A DNA stretch of 64,000 nucleotides from Corallococcus sp. NCRR (GTDB lineage: Bacteria > Myxococcota > Myxococcia > Myxococcales > Myxococcaceae). The first letter of the stretch is position 1. Every line of letters starts with the position of its first letter. The position numbers and the translations under genes are program-made. Positions 16,942-27,827 of the stretch are shown here, in pieces. Below the pieces are notes generated by a model. It searched no databases, was not told the DNA's origin, and saw only the letters and a list, made by a program, of their open reading frames with translations. The stretch is taken from positions 2,356,001 to 2,420,000 of the forward strand of contig NZ_CP114039.1 in the NCBI RefSeq assembly GCF_026965535.1. The letters are read 5' to 3'.

Positions 16942-17775
16942 ATGAACGCACAGGGCAAGGTCTGGTTCGTCACGGGGTCGTCGTCGGGGTTTGGCCGCAA
17001 CATCGTGGAGGAGGTCATCGCCAGGGGGGAGCGCGTGGTCGCGACGGCGAGAGACCCGCGCACGCTGGAGGACCTGGTGGCGAGGGCCCCGGACCAGGTG
17101 CTCGCGCTCCGGCTGGACGTGACGAAGCCAGAGCAGGTGCAGGAGTCCATCACGGCGGCGCTGAAGCACTTCGGGGCCATCGACGTGCTGGTGAACAACG
17201 CGGGCTACACGGTGTTGGGCGCGGTGGAGGAGACGAGCGACGCGGAGCTGCGGGCGGTCTTCGAGCCGCTCTTCTTCGGAGCGGTGGCGATGACGCGAGC
17301 GGTGCTGCCGCACATGCGCGAGCGGCGGACGGGCATCCTCGTGCAGGTCTCGAGTCTGACCGGACTGGTCGGGTACCCGGGCGCGGGGGCGTACAGCGCG
17401 GCGAAGCACGCGCTGGAAGGCATCTCCGAAGCGCTGGCGAAAGAGGTCGCGCCCTTCGGAGTGAAGGTGCTCCTCGTGGAGCCGGGAATGTTCCGCACGA
17501 AGCTGCTGGGCTCCGGGTTCCGGCCGATGCCAGAGCTGCCTGCCTACGCGGAGTCGATGGGTCCCACGAGAGCCTGGGTGGCGCAGTCCGCCGGCACGCA
17601 GTCCGGGGACCCGGTGAAGGCCGCGAAGGCCATCGTGGACGCGGTGGCCGCCGGAGCCCCGACGCTGCGCTTGTTCCTGGGGTCGGACGCCCCGGCGGCC
17701 ATCCGCGAGAAGCTCGCGCAGGTGCAGGACGACGTGAACCGTACGGAGCAACTCGCACTGTCGATGGGCTTCTGA
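16942..17775 (+). CDS. Short-chain dehydrogenase/reductase
   Basis: A 277-residue classical SDR. The NAD(P) loop is TGSSSGFG near residue 11, the adenine-pocket Asp lies in LRLDVT, the NNAG motif is in VLVNNAGYT, and the catalytic set is Ser in QVSSLTG with YSAAK (Tyr, Lys). The ATG has GGAGGC upstream. Length and motifs fit the oxidoreductases often annotated as SDR next to LysR regulators in proteobacteria. The substrate cannot be deduced. The last 232 bases are overlapped antisense by the regulator ORF ending at 17544. Confidence 0.93.
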   Translation: MNAQGKVWFVTGSSSGFGRNIVEEVIARGERVVATARDPRTLEDLVARAPDQVLALRLDVTKPEQVQESITAALKHFGAIDVLVNNAGYTVLGAVEETSDAELRAVFEPLFFGAVAMTRAVLPHMRERRTGILVQVSSLTGLVGYPGAGAYSAAKHALEGISEALAKEVAPFGVKVLLVEPGMFRTKLLGSGFRPMPELPAYAESMGPTRAWVAQSAGTQSGDPVKAAKAIVDAVAAGAPTLRLFLGSDAPAAIREKLAQVQDDVNRTEQLALSMGF

Positions 17776-18827
17776 GCCGGGAGCCCCAGGAAACGGGCAA
17801 TGAACCGCCAGACGCGCGGAGCCCACCGGCCCACGTGAAGCAGTCCGCCCTCCCTTGGATGTTCCACGGCATGGGTCCGTTCACTGGCACTGGTGACTGG
17901 GGCATCGGACAAGCCTTCCAAGACCGTGCCCATCATGTCCTCGGCGCACGTCCCACCGGATTCGGATGGGACGCGCACCGCGAGTGCTGGAATCACCGAC
18001 ATCCCGTTGTCAGACTCCACGGGGGAGGCTTTCTCGTCGGGGCGAGTTGAGACCCCAGGCACCTCGGTGTCCCCGGTGACTGGCTCGCAGTGACTGTCCG
18101 GAGAGGGAGAGGCAGGCTCCTTGGGGGGAGGAGCGAAGGCGTTCAGGACGCGCTCGTCGCGCGCCTTGAGCAATGCCGGTAGCTCGTGCTGGAGGGGCTG
18201 TGGGTCGCGCTCGGACAGGATTCTCATGGCGCAGAGAGCCCACTCGCGTAGCGCCTCGCCACCCATGAAGGGCTGCAGCCGGGTTGCTCCTCCCAGGAAG
18301 GCCCGATGCAGGGACTGCACGAGGAGCACATGCCCGGGACGATCCGCCACCCGGGCCGCCAGCCGCAGCAACTCGAATTCCACCTGTGCGCAGTAGGTCC
18401 CATCCTCCCAGTGCGCCGCGTCCTGGAGCTGGAAGCACGTGTACCTCAGCCGGTCCAGGTCGAGGTCCGAGGCTCTCGCGCAGCAGTCAGCCAGAAGCTC
18501 CACCAGGACCTGCCGCTTGAGGCTGAAGTAGCCCTCCAAGAGCCGCTGTGCGTTCGGGGCGCGCACGTCATGCAGCCCCAGCCCCAGGTTCTCCAGCGTC
18601 AGCGACTCATCCATGGCCACCGCGCGCGTCCTGCGGCCAGGGTGCTGCACCACCAAGCCCCGCGCCGCCAGTCGACGCACCGCTTCGCGGAGGGTGCCTC
18701 TGCACACGTTGAATCGACGCGCCAGCTTCGCTTCCGGACCGAGCTGCCCACTCGGATGCACCCGTCCCAGCGCGATATCGCGCTCGAGCTGCTCCTCCAC
18801 GTACGCCACGAGTCCGCCTCGTCCCAT
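17544..18827 (-). CDS. GntR-type transcriptional regulator, copy 1, with run-on C-terminus
   Basis: About 427 residues from ATG 18827 (GGAGGGG six bases upstream; ATG 18833 is too close to it). Residues 1-70 are a GntR winged helix (PEAKLARRFNVCRGTLREAV, RRLAARGLVVQHPGRRTRAV). Residues about 80-235 are an all-helical effector domain (LLEGYFSLKRQVLVELLADC, PGHVLLVQSLHRAFLGGA). It is closely similar, almost line by line, to the protein at 60725-61702. That paralogue ends at about residue 325 (ALEDLFDCRSD), whereas here a similar ending (VLEGLSDAP) is followed by roughly 140 more residues of poor complexity that run antisense into the SDR gene. I infer loss of the original stop. The regulated genes are unknown. 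Confidence 0.8.
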   Translation of the reverse strand: MGRGGLVAYVEEQLERDIALGRVHPSGQLGPEAKLARRFNVCRGTLREAVRRLAARGLVVQHPGRRTRAVAMDESLTLENLGLGLHDVRAPNAQRLLEGYFSLKRQVLVELLADCCARASDLDLDRLRYTCFQLQDAAHWEDGTYCAQVEFELLRLAARVADRPGHVLLVQSLHRAFLGGATRLQPFMGGEALREWALCAMRILSERDPQPLQHELPALLKARDERVLNAFAPPPKEPASPSPDSHCEPVTGDTEVPGVSTRPDEKASPVESDNGMSVIPALAVRVPSESGGTCAEDMMGTVLEGLSDAPVTSASERTHAVEHPREGGLLHVGRWAPRVWRFIARFLGLPAQKPIDSASCSVRFTSSCTCASFSRMAAGASDPRNKRSVGAPAATASTMAFAAFTGSPDCVPADCATQALVGPIDSA

Positions 18828-18850
18828 CCCCATCCCCTCCTCGAATCAGC

Positions 18851-18879
18851 ATGGCCATCCAACCACAGGGGTCTGACAT
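18851..18879 (-). promoter_or_regulatory. TGTCAGACCCCT element, copy B, upstream of GntR copy 1
   Basis: On the minus strand TGTCAGACCCCT is followed by GTGGTTGGATGGCCAT, ending 24 bases before the regulator start. All 29 bases are identical to the copy at 61727-61755, and the head is identical to the copy at 12061-12088. The constant distance to the start codon suggests a promoter core. Confidence 0.55.
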
Positions 18880-18917
18880 GGACGTGCGGGCCCACCCTCC
18901 GGTGGCCCGGGCGGCTA

Positions 18918-18944
18918 AAACCTGTCCGACAGTCGGACAGGTTT
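18918..18944. repeat. 27-base perfect palindrome (AAACCTGTCCGAC-A-GTCGGACAGGTTT)
   Basis: Two 13-base arms, AAACCTGTCCGAC and GTCGGACAGGTTT, flank a single central A. It lies about 90 bases upstream of GntR copy 1. Closely related palindromes occur at 61804-61832 and 61944-61970, with a degenerate one at 60730-60753, all around GntR copy 2. It could be the operator of these regulators or a dispersed palindromic repeat. Confidence 0.85.
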
Positions 18945-18993
18945 CTGGAAAGCGCCTCCGGCGGGCGGCTTCTGTCCGTGCGGCGTGGATGGA

Positions 18994-19482
18994 TCAGATG
19001 GAAGGAAACCGCACTCCCGGCAGGACGAGCAGCTTCGCGCCCTCCGCGTCCTGGAGTTCCAACGTGTAGACGCCGCGAGCCTCCTGGGACTGCGCTTCGG
19101 CTTCCACAATGATCTGGGCGCTCTCGGCTTCGGACCCGGAAGCCACTTCGAGCACTTCCACGACCCTCAGGGTTTGATGATTCGGGCCGCGGAGGCTCGC
19201 CTTGGCGGCCTTGCTCGGAAGGGGCGTCCGCACGGAGAACTCCAGTTGCACCGCGACCCGGCGTGCGGAGCGGAAGCTTCTGACTTGGAACATTGCGCCC
19301 GAGGCTCCTGTTTCGGGAGCCTTTAGCTGCAACGTTTGAACTCCTCCTTGACCCAGAACCGCAGTGGACAGGATCGCCGCCAGCCCCACGTCGGGACAGG
19401 ACTGCTCGGAAAGCAGAGTGGCTGTGTCATCGGACACCCCTCCATCCGCGGCTGCGAGGAACGGAAGCAGGAACAGGAGCAT
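18994..19482 (-). CDS. DUF2381-like secreted protein, short form
   Basis: A 162-residue protein beginning with a signal peptide (MLLFLLPFLAAADGG). ATG 19482 has AGGAGG four bases upstream and lies eight bases after the kinase stop, so the two form an operon. The mature part (GQGGVQTLQLKAPETG ... IIVEAEAQSQEARGVYTLELQDAEGAKLLVLPGVRFP) matches the C-terminal half of the myxobacterial paralogous family DUF2381, whose members are typically near 290 residues and often sit beside membrane kinases. The usual N-terminal domain and coiled coil are missing, so this is a shortened variant. A role as extracytoplasmic partner of the kinase is inference. Confidence 0.65.
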   Translation of the reverse strand: MLLFLLPFLAAADGGVSDDTATLLSEQSCPDVGLAAILSTAVLGQGGVQTLQLKAPETGASGAMFQVRSFRSARRVAVQLEFSVRTPLPSKAAKASLRGPNHQTLRVVEVLEVASGSEAESAQIIVEAEAQSQEARGVYTLELQDAEGAKLLVLPGVRFPSI

Positions 19483-19490
19483 AGGTCCTC

Positions 19491-21296
19491 CTATTCGTCG
19501 TATCGCCACACGCCCCGGATGGACATCATGTTGGGAACAACGGCGGTGTTCTCATTTCCCCCCTCGCTGCGAGGAACACCCCGCGTGCGGTCATCCAGGA
19601 ACCAGAGTTCAATACAGACAGGAAATGTTTCACCGGTCTTGTTCTGACGCAGTTGCGTGAAACGGCCATAGACTCGTTTGGAACCGACGTAGAGCGTGCC
19701 CGTGAGCATGGAGCCGTGCCTTACGCGTCCCTCACTGCCGAGGGTGTACACAGCGGCACGTCCTTCTCGGACTGTAACGAAATCGGAGCGCGTATTTGGG
19801 TCAAATTTGGCGGCCCACTGGATTCCGTCAACCCTGAGCGCCTTCATGGCTGCCTTTGCATCCTCCGGACAGTCCTCCGCGGGAGGCGTGGGCCGGTCCA
19901 CCAGGGGAGCGCTGGCGCAGGCCATGCCCGCCATGCAGGACGCAAGCGTCGCGGCCTTGAGCGCACGAGCGGGTTTCGGAGACGGCGGGGCAGGGGGCTT
20001 GGTCGTCACGGGAGTGTGTTCCTCTTTCTGTGCCACCACGGGGGCGGCGACGGGAACACTGTGCGGGCGGTCCGGCGGGCTCGCCAGTTTATGACCAACA
20101 GGGGCGGAAAGACTATCCGAGACCTGGAGGGTTGTATGGCGAGTCCAGCCCCGCAGCAGGACCTCCCAGGTCCGGGGGCCCGCCAGCAGCAATCCCAGGC
20201 AGGCCACCACTCCCACCCAACCCCAGGCCGGCAACCGTCGCGGGGCCACCGGCTCGGGAACGGGCCGGGGCCTGGGCGCGGGTGTCAGGTAGGGCTGCGC
20301 GGGCCATGTCGGACGGCGGATCTGATTGGGCGTGCCCGGAATCTCGTCGAAGAGGTGCGCCTCGAACGCCGCCGCTCCACCCGAAAGCAGCCCCCGCATC
20401 AGCTCCGAGTGCGCCGCCTCCCCCGTGCGCGGGCGCTGCTCCGGCTCCTTCTCCAGCAGCCGCAGGATGGCCCTCGACAGGAGCTCCGGCACCTGGGGAT
20501 TGATGTCCCGGGGCGACGGCGGCAGCCGCTCCGTGATGGCCACCGCCAGCAGCTCCGGCTCCTGACCCGGTGGGAACGGGTAGTGCCCTGTCACGGCCCG
20601 GTAAAGGCACACACCCAGGGCATACAGGTCATCCGACTCCCGGTATGGGTAGCGCAGCTCCGGCTGCCTCCAGTGGCGCTGCTGGAAGCGGATGGCCTCC
20701 GGACTGCGCAGGTGCAGCGTCCCCGGGGGCAGGGTGGTGGTCGTCAACGTCGCGGCCCCCGTCTGGTCCCCGGCCCCGAAGTCGATGAGCACCGGCACCT
20801 GCTCCCTCGCGCGGACCAGGATGTGCTCCGGCTTCAGGTCGCGGTGCAGCACGCCTCGCGCGTGCAACACCCCCAGCGTCATCGCCACCGAGCCGCCCAC
20901 CATCGCCACCTGACGGAACGTGGGGTTGAACGTCTCCGTCCAGAGGTGGAGCGCCAGCCCCTCCACGCAGTCCATGACGAAGTACGGCAACCCCTCCACC
21001 GGATCCGGCCATCGCCCCGTGGCATGCACCCGCACCACGTTCGGATGCCACGCCCGGTCCAGCAACAGCGCCATCTCCCGCAGCGCCCGGGCCGGGTCCG
21101 GATGCAGCGACAGCTTGAGCGCGAAGCTCCGCCCCGGCGCGTCCAGGGGCTCCACCCGATAGACCGCGCCGTACCCGCCCACCCCCAGCGTCCCCTGCAC
21201 GCGCCAGCGCCCCACCTCCGCGCCGGGCTGGAGCGCCCCCGGGAACACCTGTGACCCTTCCTGACCCATGGACCCGGAGAGTCGCATGACTTTCAC
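19491..21296 (-). CDS. Transmembrane Ser/Thr protein kinase (Hanks type)
   Basis: About 601 residues from GTG 21296; ATG 21287 is an equal alternative. Kinase motifs are the G-loop GVGGYG (38-43), VAIK-type Lys61 in FALKL, HRDLKPEHIL (151-160), DFG (172-174), and SPE as the APE equivalent. DDLYALGVCLYRAVTGHYPF is typical of bacterial Pkn proteins. After a Pro-rich juxtamembrane stretch there is one transmembrane helix (WVGVVACLGLLLAG), then an extracytoplasmic part containing CMAGMACASAPLVDRPTPPAEDCP and a 100-residue domain that recurs in myxobacterial kinases. The second half is likely the sensor. It is followed at once by the DUF2381-like gene. Confidence 0.93.
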   Translation of the reverse strand: MKVMRLSGSMGQEGSQVFPGALQPGAEVGRWRVQGTLGVGGYGAVYRVEPLDAPGRSFALKLSLHPDPARALREMALLLDRAWHPNVVRVHATGRWPDPVEGLPYFVMDCVEGLALHLWTETFNPTFRQVAMVGGSVAMTLGVLHARGVLHRDLKPEHILVRAREQVPVLIDFGAGDQTGAATLTTTTLPPGTLHLRSPEAIRFQQRHWRQPELRYPYRESDDLYALGVCLYRAVTGHYPFPPGQEPELLAVAITERLPPSPRDINPQVPELLSRAILRLLEKEPEQRPRTGEAAHSELMRGLLSGGAAAFEAHLFDEIPGTPNQIRRPTWPAQPYLTPAPRPRPVPEPVAPRRLPAWGWVGVVACLGLLLAGPRTWEVLLRGWTRHTTLQVSDSLSAPVGHKLASPPDRPHSVPVAAPVVAQKEEHTPVTTKPPAPPSPKPARALKAATLASCMAGMACASAPLVDRPTPPAEDCPEDAKAAMKALRVDGIQWAAKFDPNTRSDFVTVREGRAAVYTLGSEGRVRHGSMLTGTLYVGSKRVYGRFTQLRQNKTGETFPVCIELWFLDDRTRGVPRSEGGNENTAVVPNMMSIRGVWRYDE

Positions 21297-21527
21297 TCAA
21301 CCTGGAAGGTCAGCCGGGGCAGAGGGCCGGAGGCAACCTGGGGCCGTGTGCTCCCAAGTCAGGAAGTCTCGCCTCGTGGGGCCAGGCGGAATGCCCCCAG
21401 CGGAACACGTCTGCGGTGACTGAAATGTGACATGAGCGAAGCGCGTATCGGGCCAGTGGCGTCAGACGGATTTGATGTATTAAGCCGCGTCTCATCGCAG
21501 CACTCCCCCCTCATTCAGGAGTTCCTG

Positions 21528-22559
21528 ATGCGTCGTCTTGGCTCAGCCCTTCTCGCCGTGAGCATGCTCGTTGGTTGCGGTCCTGGTACCCAGGCGGAGA
21601 CTCCCCCCGAGTCCGCGCCGGCCGCCGAGCAGCAGCAGCAGGCCCCCATCCTCACGACGACGAACGTCGACGTGGCCATCGAGTGCTCGGGCATCCTCGA
21701 GTTCGCGAACACGGCGTCGTACTCGCTCCTCGACCGCTACCTGCCCAGCAACGTGGTCACCAACATCGTGAACCGCCGCGCCACCGCGCCGTTCACGTCG
21801 CTGGCGGACCTGTCCTCCGTGCCGCTCGTCGGCCCGGCCCGGCTCAAGCAGTTGGAGGGCGGCGCCCGGACGATGGACTTCATCGACGCGGACTGTGTCG
21901 GCATCATGGATGGCATCGCCATCTCCCGTGACGACCAGACCGCCATCGTCGCGCTGGTGAACAGCATCGACGACTCGGAGCTGCATGACGTCCTTCCGGA
22001 CGCGTGGAACGGCGCCGTCAACCTGCTCAACACGCGCCCCTTCACCACCGCGCAGCAGATCTCCGACACGGCGGGCATCGGTGACGTGAGCTTCCGCAAC
22101 ATCCGCAACTCCGCCACCCTGAGCCGCCCGCTGGAGGCGCTCTTCTCCGCCATCAACGCCATCCCCTCCAACGGCTCCTATGGCGCCACCACGCTGCGCC
22201 ACTTCGACTGGTGGAACATCGCGTCCGCCGGCCACTACTACCGTGACGACAAGACCTGCTTCGGCCTGGAGCCGAGCAGCGTCCCCTCCGGCGCCGCCAT
22301 CCGCCCGAACCTGGCCGACGCCGCCGAGGTGCGCGCCGCGGTCGCGAACGCCTTCAACTACGTCGGCGGCAATACCAAGGTCTCCGCTGCGGTCCGCGAC
22401 GCGGGCTTCGCGAACCTGGACGCGCTGACCCAGGGCCGCTCCTTCAAGGGCTGCATCATCACCTACGAGAACGACCCCTGGAGCCGCAACACCGTCCACA
22501 TCTACGTGGACACCGTGAACGGCTTCAGCGTGATGACCGAGACCTGGTGGGCGGAGTAG
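21528..22559 (+). CDS. Lipoprotein with two helix-hairpin-helix repeats
   Basis: A 343-residue lipoprotein. ATG 21528 follows CAGGAG by six bases, and the lipobox is LVGC (Cys17). Two ComEA-like helix-hairpin-helix units are visible: VVTNIVNRRATAPFTSLADL with VPLVGPARLKQLE, and AVNLLNTRPFTTAQQISDTAGIG. Such motifs bind DNA without sequence specificity in ComEA and some nucleases. The C-terminal 150 residues (HFDWWNIASAGHYYRDDKTCFG ... CIITYENDPWSRNTVHIYVD) are unrecognised and contain two cysteines. An extracellular DNA-binding lipoprotein is a reasonable inference. No competence genes adjoin. Confidence 0.75.
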   Translation: MRRLGSALLAVSMLVGCGPGTQAETPPESAPAAEQQQQAPILTTTNVDVAIECSGILEFANTASYSLLDRYLPSNVVTNIVNRRATAPFTSLADLSSVPLVGPARLKQLEGGARTMDFIDADCVGIMDGIAISRDDQTAIVALVNSIDDSELHDVLPDAWNGAVNLLNTRPFTTAQQISDTAGIGDVSFRNIRNSATLSRPLEALFSAINAIPSNGSYGATTLRHFDWWNIASAGHYYRDDKTCFGLEPSSVPSGAAIRPNLADAAEVRAAVANAFNYVGGNTKVSAAVRDAGFANLDALTQGRSFKGCIITYENDPWSRNTVHIYVDTVNGFSVMTETWWAE

Positions 22560-22588
22560 TCCTCCCCACCTGACGTCCCTGCCGTCCC

Positions 22589-22625
22589 GAAGCCCCGGGT
22601 TCCCTCATGGAGCCCGGGGCTTCGT
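22589..22625 (+). terminator. Strong hairpin after the HhH lipoprotein gene
   Basis: CGAAGCCCCGGG (22589-22600) and CCCGGGGCTTCG (22614-22625) form a perfect 12-base stem 30 bases past the stop codon. Confidence 0.7.
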
Positions 22626-22690
22626 CGTGTCCGGAAGCAGGCAGGCCCCTGGCGGGCAGGCGGGCCCGGGAAGGAAACCGTGCATCCCCG

Positions 22691-22712
22691 CGTGTCTATG
22701 GGTATAGACACG
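22691..22712. promoter_or_regulatory. Operator-like palindrome overlapping the promoter of the HTH/map pair
   Basis: Arms CGTGTCTAT (22691-22699) and ATAGACACG (22704-22712) are perfect, separated by GGGT. It ends four bases before ATG 22717. The right arm contains TATAGA (22703-22708), a credible -10 box that would place the transcription start at or next to the ATG. A repressor bound here would block initiation; the small HTH protein encoded next is the obvious candidate. Confidence 0.65.
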
Positions 22713-22716
22713 CCCC

Positions 22717-22956
22717 ATGTGCCCCCTGGTGAACACGAAGGACCTGATTGACGCCCAGGAGGTGGCGGGCCTGCTGCGCCTGGCCCACCCCAACAGCGTC
22801 AGCACGTACCTGCGCCGGTACCCGGACATGCCGCGTCCGGTGCTCGACCTGGGCGCCGGGCGCCCGCGCCTCTGGCTCAAACCCCAGATGCTCCGCTGGG
22901 CCCGCGCCCGCCAGGCCGCCGCCAACACCGACACAAGCTCCCGAGGCTCCCGATGA
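22717..22956 (+). CDS. Small helix-turn-helix protein, probably leaderless and autoregulated
   Basis: A 79-residue protein: NTKDLIDAQEVAGLLRLAHPNSVSTYLRRYPDMPRPVLDLGAGRPRLWLKPQMLRWARAR. This is a compact AlpA/excisionase- or MerR-like winged helix with a DAQEVAGLL recognition start and an RLW wing. No ribosome site can fit, because the operator palindrome ends four bases upstream, so the mRNA is likely leaderless. The stop overlaps the methionine aminopeptidase start (ATGA, 22953-22956), so the two are translationally coupled. I infer autorepression and control of the coupled gene. No integrase or phage gene is nearby, which argues against an excisionase role. Confidence 0.7.
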   Translation: MCPLVNTKDLIDAQEVAGLLRLAHPNSVSTYLRRYPDMPRPVLDLGAGRPRLWLKPQMLRWARARQAAANTDTSSRGSR

Positions 22957-23954
22957 CCACCGCCACCCCCCGAACCGCCCCCGCCGTCCTCCCCGGGCCC
23001 AATGACGCCTGCTGGTGCGGCAGTGGCTCCAAGTACAAGAAGTGCCACCGCGGCGCGGACACCGTGGAGGCCCGCCGCAAGGGCGCCGACACCAACCGCA
23101 AGGGCATCCGCCCGGGCATCGTCAGCCCCCGCCGCGTGGTGCCGCTCACCATCGCCCGGCCGGACTACGCGGACTCCATGGCGGGCCGTCCCTCGCGCTC
23201 GCGCAACGAGCCGGACGTGAAGTCGCCGGACGTCATCGCCCGCATGCGCCGCGCCTGCCAGGCCGCCGCGCAGGTGCTGGTGGAGACCGCGCGGCACGTG
23301 CGTGTGGGCATCACCACGGACGAACTGGACGCCATCGCGCACGAGGCCTACCTCAAGCGCGGCGGCTACCCCAGCACGCTGAACTACCACAAGTTCCCCA
23401 AGTCGCTCTGCACCTCCGTCAACGAGGTCATCTGCCACGGCATCCCCGACAGCCGCGCGCTGGAGGACGGCGACATCGTCAACCTGGACATCACCATCTA
23501 CCTGGATGGCGTCCACGGCGACTGCTCGGCCACGTACCTGGTGGGCAACGTGGAGCCCCAGCACCAGCGCCTGGTGCAGATCGCGAAGGAGTGCCTGGAC
23601 ATCGGCATCGCCGCGGTGAAGCCGGGGCGGCCCATCAGCGACATTGGCCGCGCGGTGGAGGCCCACGCCGTGAAGAACGGCACCAGCGTGGTGCGCGCCT
23701 ACTGCGGCCACGGCATCGGTGAGACGTTCCACACCGCGCTCCAGATTCCGCACTACTACGAGCCGGAAGCGGACACCGTCATGCAGCCCGGGATGATCTT
23801 CACCGTGGAGCCGATGATCAACCAGGGCCACTGGGACCACCGCACGTGGAACGACGACTGGACCGTCGTCACCGCGGACGGCCTGCGCAGCGCCCAGTTC
23901 GAGCACACCCTGCTCGTCACCGACACGGGCGCGGAGATCCTCACCGTCCCCTGA
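22953..23954 (+). CDS. map: Type I methionine aminopeptidase with N-terminal SEC-C zinc motif
   Basis: A 333-residue enzyme that removes the initiator Met. Residues 20-32 form a SEC-C motif (Cys20, Cys22, Cys31, His32) that binds zinc and probably aids ribosome contact. The catalytic domain begins near residue 90. Metal ligands are Asp179 (VNLDI), Asp190 (VHGD), His253 (CGHGIG), Glu286 (FTVEP) and Glu317 (QFEHT), with substrate-binding His162 in CHGIPD. All are present. The length exceeds minimal MetAP (~264) by the N-terminal extension. Its start codon overlaps the stop of the small HTH gene. Coupling a housekeeping peptidase to a private repressor is unusual. Whether another map gene exists cannot be seen here. 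Confidence 0.95.
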   Translation: MTTATPRTAPAVLPGPNDACWCGSGSKYKKCHRGADTVEARRKGADTNRKGIRPGIVSPRRVVPLTIARPDYADSMAGRPSRSRNEPDVKSPDVIARMRRACQAAAQVLVETARHVRVGITTDELDAIAHEAYLKRGGYPSTLNYHKFPKSLCTSVNEVICHGIPDSRALEDGDIVNLDITIYLDGVHGDCSATYLVGNVEPQHQRLVQIAKECLDIGIAAVKPGRPISDIGRAVEAHAVKNGTSVVRAYCGHGIGETFHTALQIPHYYEPEADTVMQPGMIFTVEPMINQGHWDHRTWNDDWTVVTADGLRSAQFEHTLLVTDTGAEILTVP

Positions 23955-23979
23955 GTGACGCCTTCCCCCTGAAACACCC

Positions 23980-24012
23980 CGGGCCCCGGACGCGCTTCGC
24001 ATCCGGGGCCCG
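23980..24012. terminator. Bidirectional terminator between map and pullulanase
   Basis: CGGGCCCCGGA (23980-23990) and TCCGGGGCCCG (24002-24012) form an 11-base stem between two convergent genes. CTTCATTT follows on the plus strand. Confidence 0.7.
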
Positions 24013-24033
24013 CTTCATTTCACGCCGCTGACC

Positions 24034-27474
<3,441 letters not shown>

Positions 27475-27827
27475 GCGGGGAACCGCGAATGGAACTTTCA
27501 GGGGAAACCTCCAGGGGGGGTGAAATCCCGGGCACGGTACCAGCCGCACCTGTCACGGGAGACCCCTGGTTGTTTTCAGGAATTGCGTGACCCACTGGAT
27601 GATCAGCGTTGGGACCGGCGCATCCCCCCCGTGACGTCGGATGGAGGAGGGGGTCCAATCGAGACGCGGTGCGGCAGAAAACACGCGCTCCGTTGAGTCC
27701 GCTCGCGCCATGCGTCACACGGATGTGCAGAGGAAGACATCCGGGACATGGCGCGTTGCGCCATCAGCCGATTGTTCCGACGACCCTTCACCCCTTTCAA
27801 GACTGTTGGATACAGTGCCGCGCCCAG
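27475..27827. other. 353-base divergent promoter region of pullulanase and amylase genes
   Basis: No gene is visible. The region must hold the promoters of both GH13 genes. I looked for LacI/MalR-type operator palindromes and the TGTCAGACCCCT element and found neither. Confidence 0.5.

Noticed and set aside
22717-22956. Excisionase of an integrated element
   Set aside because: The small HTH is coupled to a housekeeping peptidase and no integrase, att repeats or mobile genes are visible.
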